A stretch of 64,000 bases of DNA, from positions 530,845-594,844 of the forward strand of contig VZSF01009127.1 of assembly GCA_013398295.1 (NCBI GenBank), written 5' to 3'. Numbering within the stretch: position 1 is the stretch's first letter; each line of letters begins with the position of its first letter. The notes beneath the pieces were generated by a model, which was not told where the DNA came from, did no database searches, and saw nothing but the letters and a program-made list of their open reading frames with translations. This document shows positions 60,226 to 64,000 of this stretch, piece after piece. The position numbers and the translations under genes are program-made. Origin of the DNA: Chionis minor (lineage: Eukaryota; Chordata; Aves; Charadriiformes; Chionididae).

Positions 60226-63200
60226 CCCCTCTCCTCTCTACAGCAAGGAGAGAGGGCATGTCTACTGTGCCCTGCCAAGCGCTTTACCCCTTGGCGATAC
60301 TTTGGATCACAGCAGCCATCAGAGCAGTTCTGAACAAGCCTATTCACACTGCAAAGCACTCAGCCGGACGGAACAGCTGTATTGTAGTTCTTTCAGAAGC
60401 TTGGCTACAGCGTCAGCACGAAAGCTCTCCATACTGGGAATGCGGTACCCAAAGATTGCTTTATAACACAGACGCTTTTCAGAACCAGAGCTCCTGCCTT
60501 AATGGAGCAGACACCAGATTGGGAGTAAGGCAACTATATCAGCTGCTAGTTGGTCCCACAGCTCAGGATAAATTAAAGATTTCTCAGATGGGCCAGGACA
60601 ACTCACCAATAGCCTCCCTAGTCAAGGAAGGTGGAGTTCCACCGTGAGAGAAAGGCCCTTGATTTTGGCAGCAGCTCTCAATGCCTGTGCCTCTCCTGGA
60701 GTTTGTATGGTGCTAGTCAGATGGGGATTTAGAGAAAAGGGTGGTAGAAAACAAAATCCTGTTTCCCCCAAAACAGAGTGAGAGGGAGACATTGGTAGGC
60801 AGAAATGGTTAGTTTCCCTGCAGTTAACTGCAAGTGCATTCAAGCTGAAAAGAAGTGGCAGGGAATGCAATGAGATTTTACTTCTTGCAAAACACAAATG
60901 GCTCTGTTGTCAAAGGAATTGCCACCAGCACCAAGGCAAGGGTTTTGCTAAATTTCCACTGTATTGTGTGCAGTGGGTTCTTCCTTCTGGGCATTGCTAT
61001 AATACATGCACATGTTACGACTTTTAAGGCAGTGTAAAGTACTGGATAAAGGGATGAAGGGACCACCTGCCTATGGCAGTCAGTTGAGAGTGTTGCATTA
61101 CCAACTCCCTGGTATGGAAAACCCTAACAAATACTGCCAGTCCCTCTTCAGACGTATGAAGTGACCGACTACCATAAGTGCTACACAAACACATGTGTGC
61201 TTAAAATCATTAATCAAATCCCGATGATATCAGTGAGCCATGCAAGTAAGCCCAAACAGATCGGGGATTGTTTTCTTCTCCTGTAGCTTTCTAAAAATTA
61301 AGCTAGACTGTCAGGCTAGGAGATGAAGACTCTGCATGCACCAACAACTCCTGCTGGAGGAGCCCAAGTTGTGTGTGCCATTGCTCAGGTCAGATGTAGC
61401 CGTCAGTATGTGCTTAAGTGTGCAGCAGTGGTTATAACTGTTCAGCGCCAACCGAGAGGTCTGCTCCACTGAAGTCAGCGTTAATTTTGTTGACGTGATT
61501 CACAGAAAGGTTATGCCAAAGATGACTGACTTGGAAAATCCCAGCACAATTTTTCCTGCATTTTCATTTTAAGGCGCTGCTGTTTGGTTGTTCTGCACGT
61601 TTGGGGTTGTTTTTTTGCAGTGTGCATCAGATTAAATCTGATTATTTCATTTCAGATTATTATGGCAGAGGCTAGCTGTTTATCTGAAATCTGATGTTTG
61701 TGTTTTGCAATGAAAGTAGAAACATTTAAATCCATGAAAATGTTCCAATGCTTTGCTTTCCTTGTTTGCATTCTCAAGCCCTGACAAAAACCCGTGAATA
61801 TCATCTGATAACAGTAGGCACATTTTTATGAGACCTTAATGCCTTTGAACAGAATGATCACCTTTGAAAGATCACACTCAACAGATTAGACTTATTTGGG
61901 CTCAGTGTTAGCCTTACGCAGCTCTTGCTAAAGTTTAAACATCATCTAGGAGATTAATTGTATCAAGGATATTTTAGCACAATGAAGCCCTCTTCTGTCT
62001 TGGAACCTTTGCAAGTTGACACAGGTCAAAACACCTTGACCAAAAATGTAAATATCTAAGCACAATATTTTATAATTGCATGTGGCTTACACAGTACACA
62101 TTTTCTATCAGACTGAAGACACATGATATGCAAAAATGAAAAACTATTTCAAGTCCTGCAAAGAACATGTATGGCAAAGTCAGTTCACTGCTAAAAAAGA
62201 TCCACCTATTGTGCGAATTAGAAATGAAAAGGAGATGGACAGTTAAAATTTGGATTGCTTTGTATTTTAAGCCAAAATTGCACACAGACTTTTTCATGAT
62301 GCCCCTGCAGGACAGATGGCATTTATAGCATTTTTCTAAATAGGAAGAAATGAACACTCAAGAGAGAATAGAAGCAGTATGAACCAAATTAAATCCTTAA
62401 TGGCTGCGAAATGGGAAAGAAAGACTGTCAGTCACCCTAGGTCAAGTCAGGGCTGTGAAGTGTAACATAGTCCCACCTCTGCCCCACAAAACCATCAGTC
62501 TATCAGCAAGGCCATTGGCCTTTTCTTCATGGTATGATTTTTAATGTGTTGGCTCTTTTTTTTTTTGCACATCTCTAACCTTGTCTGAATTCTTTTCCTT
62601 CCCTTCAATCTCTCTTCTCTCCTCATTTTCTTTTATGCTCTCCTTTGCCCTTCAAAACCTCATTTTATTGTGTTTCTGGCTGGAGAGACTTAGAATAGTC
62701 CTTTTTTTTCTTGATCCGCATTTTCATAACGGGCTTCTTAAAAATTAAGCTCTTTCGTCACAGTGTTTTGATATCAACCTAGAGCAAACATGCAAACATA
62801 CATAACAGCCTCATCTCTGAAGATCTAAAGAGTTAAAGCCCAGAAGTCCTTCGGGATAGGGAGGATATTTTGAGTGGACATTTTCCTCAGATTGGAAAAT
62901 TCCTGTGTCACTGCAATATTTTGAGTCCACAAAATATCAAGCAAACATTTCATATTTATGTGGGTTTGATTTTAAAGGAAATGGCATGTTATGCTGAAAG
63001 AAAGAAAGATAATCAGCCTGGGCCTGCCACTCGGTAATCTTTGCAGTTTATGTAAGATTTCCTGACACATAAAATGATGCTAAATGGCATGAATGTTTGT
63101 TTAGTTTTAAAGATCTAACTGCAGAATAAGCATCTGTGAAATTTCTTGCTCTCTGTAATGCAAAAAACTCTACTTGATTTTGGACTGTTTTGGAGACTGG

Positions 63201-63339
63201 CCAGTAGCAGATGCCTATGTACAAGGACAAGACCAAAGCAAGATCAAATTGGTATTTCCCAGGTACACTGAAGCTTAGAGTAAACCAAGACCTAAGGCCC
63301 CTTGAATGGGATCTGGGATTAGCACTCCAGTGATTTTTC
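60226..63339. other. Gene desert segment
   Basis: AT-rich with no gene recognised. It contains the palindrome cluster at 61626-61690. Open frames are short (95 codons at most on the minus strand, about 129 on the plus) and unconvincing. Confidence 0.5.
61626..61690. repeat. Palindrome cluster around CAGATT
   Basis: ATCAGATT-A-AATCTGAT at 61626-61642 is a perfect 17-base palindrome. Directly after it, ATTTCAGAT (61649-61657) and ATCTGAAAT (61682-61690) form a second 9-bp inverted repeat with a 24-base spacer. The four arms share an AGATT/AATCT core. Confidence 0.6.
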
Positions 63340-63525
63340 TGTTTTTCCTGAATTTATTCAGTCCCTTTTTGAACCTTTGTAACTTAGCATCCACACCAAC
63401 CTATGGTGACAAATGCCACAGATTAACTTCATGTTGTACAAGAAACCGTTTCCTTATATTTGCTTTGAACCTATTCATCCATTACATTGCTCCTCTTACA
63501 AAACCCATTCTGTTCCACTGATCAG
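63340..63525 (-). mobile_element. Ancient CR1 relic
   Basis: The text agtccctttttgaacctttg, gcatccacaccaacc, tgccacagattaact, aagaaaccgtttccttatat and tttgaacctattcatcc is a diverged version of the reverse strand of the CR1 ORF2 C-terminus and matches the word order seen in reptile and turtle CR1 copies. It is much older than the other copies here. Recognition is from memory; the ends are approximate. Confidence 0.6.
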
Positions 63526-64000
63526 ACTGTAGACCTTTTCCTTTATATTAGATTTCAGAGGCTGGTATACCATGAAAAAAAAAAAAAAGCTTCAAGACAA
63601 TGCTGAACTCCTGCTACATGCCTGGACTCTTGATATAAACATGTACTAGTGGCACTTCTGATGGGGGTTGGCAAATTTGTTCTTAGATGACGATATGCCA
63701 ACAGACATTCCTGAAACACACAGAATATGCTTAAGTGTCTTGCCCTGATCTGAGAGTGTCTGCAGCATAAAGCACAAAGAGAAATGACGCTGTCTGTTTG
63801 ACAGCCAATTGCTGGCAGTTTTAAAAGAGAATGCCTACATTCGTATTTCTACTTTATTGCTTTGCAATGTATTTGTGGCCCTCCAAAGCAATAAAAGGAA
63901 AATTAAGCCCTCAATATCACAACCCATAAACTAATTTTGCTAACAAAGAACAGAAAAGGAGGGGTTCAACAGGAGCAGAATTTCTCTTTCCATTTCTAGG
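63526..64000. other. Intergenic end of window
   Basis: AT-rich; an A-run of about 14 lies near 63575. Nothing else was recognised. Confidence 0.5.

Noticed and set aside
1..64000. CRISPR arrays, operons, phage or plasmid systems
   Set aside because: No regular repeat-spacer array, no bacterial gene organisation, and clear vertebrate features throughout.

Overview
The window looks like bird nuclear DNA. It carries several CR1 LINE fragments (the dominant avian retrotransposon), one or two LTR elements, low gene density, and one clear vertebrate exon. No bacterial or viral genome, CRISPR array, operon or rRNA/tRNA gene was found, and I see no previously undescribed biological system. The species cannot be named from this sequence alone.

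Region 1 (1-11.5 kb, + strand) is the 3' end of an Eph receptor tyrosine kinase gene, best matched to EPHA5. It holds the 3' part of the last intron, a 106-bp terminal coding exon (7523-7628) that encodes the end of the SAM domain and a VPL-COOH tail, and a long AT-rich 3' UTR. The favoured poly(A) signal is at 11405. No other EPHA5 exon was found.

Region 2 (11.5-23.2 kb) is intergenic. It has a 5'-truncated CR1 (12.08-13.30 kb), simple repeats, and an LTR (about 21.29-22.14 kb) that contains an exact 230-bp duplication around a single N, very probably an assembly artefact.

Region 3 (about 23.2-27.7 kb) is an abruptly GC- and CpG-rich block with several N positions, including a 98-base gap. 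It holds two CTCF-like motifs, a CR1 fragment cut by the gap, a degenerate minisatellite and, on the minus strand, exon-like remnants of glutathione reductase (GSR). The remnants keep splice-acceptor-like boundaries but carry frameshifts and lack the N-terminal redox centre. The block is either a decayed segmental duplication or sequence misplaced by assembly.

Region 4 (27.7-64 kb) is an AT-rich gene desert. It contains a 359-bp solo LTR (31.63-31.99 kb), three CR1 copies (43.19-43.90, 44.95-45.21 and 56.48-57.77 kb), two copies of an unnamed dispersed repeat, ancient amniote-type SINE and CR1 relics (52.7, 60.1 and 63.3 kb), and a few stretches that could be conserved regulatory DNA. Nearly all other open frames look like chance ORFs. 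The only expressed gene with good support is EPHA5; the rest is mostly repeat-derived or unassigned non-coding DNA.
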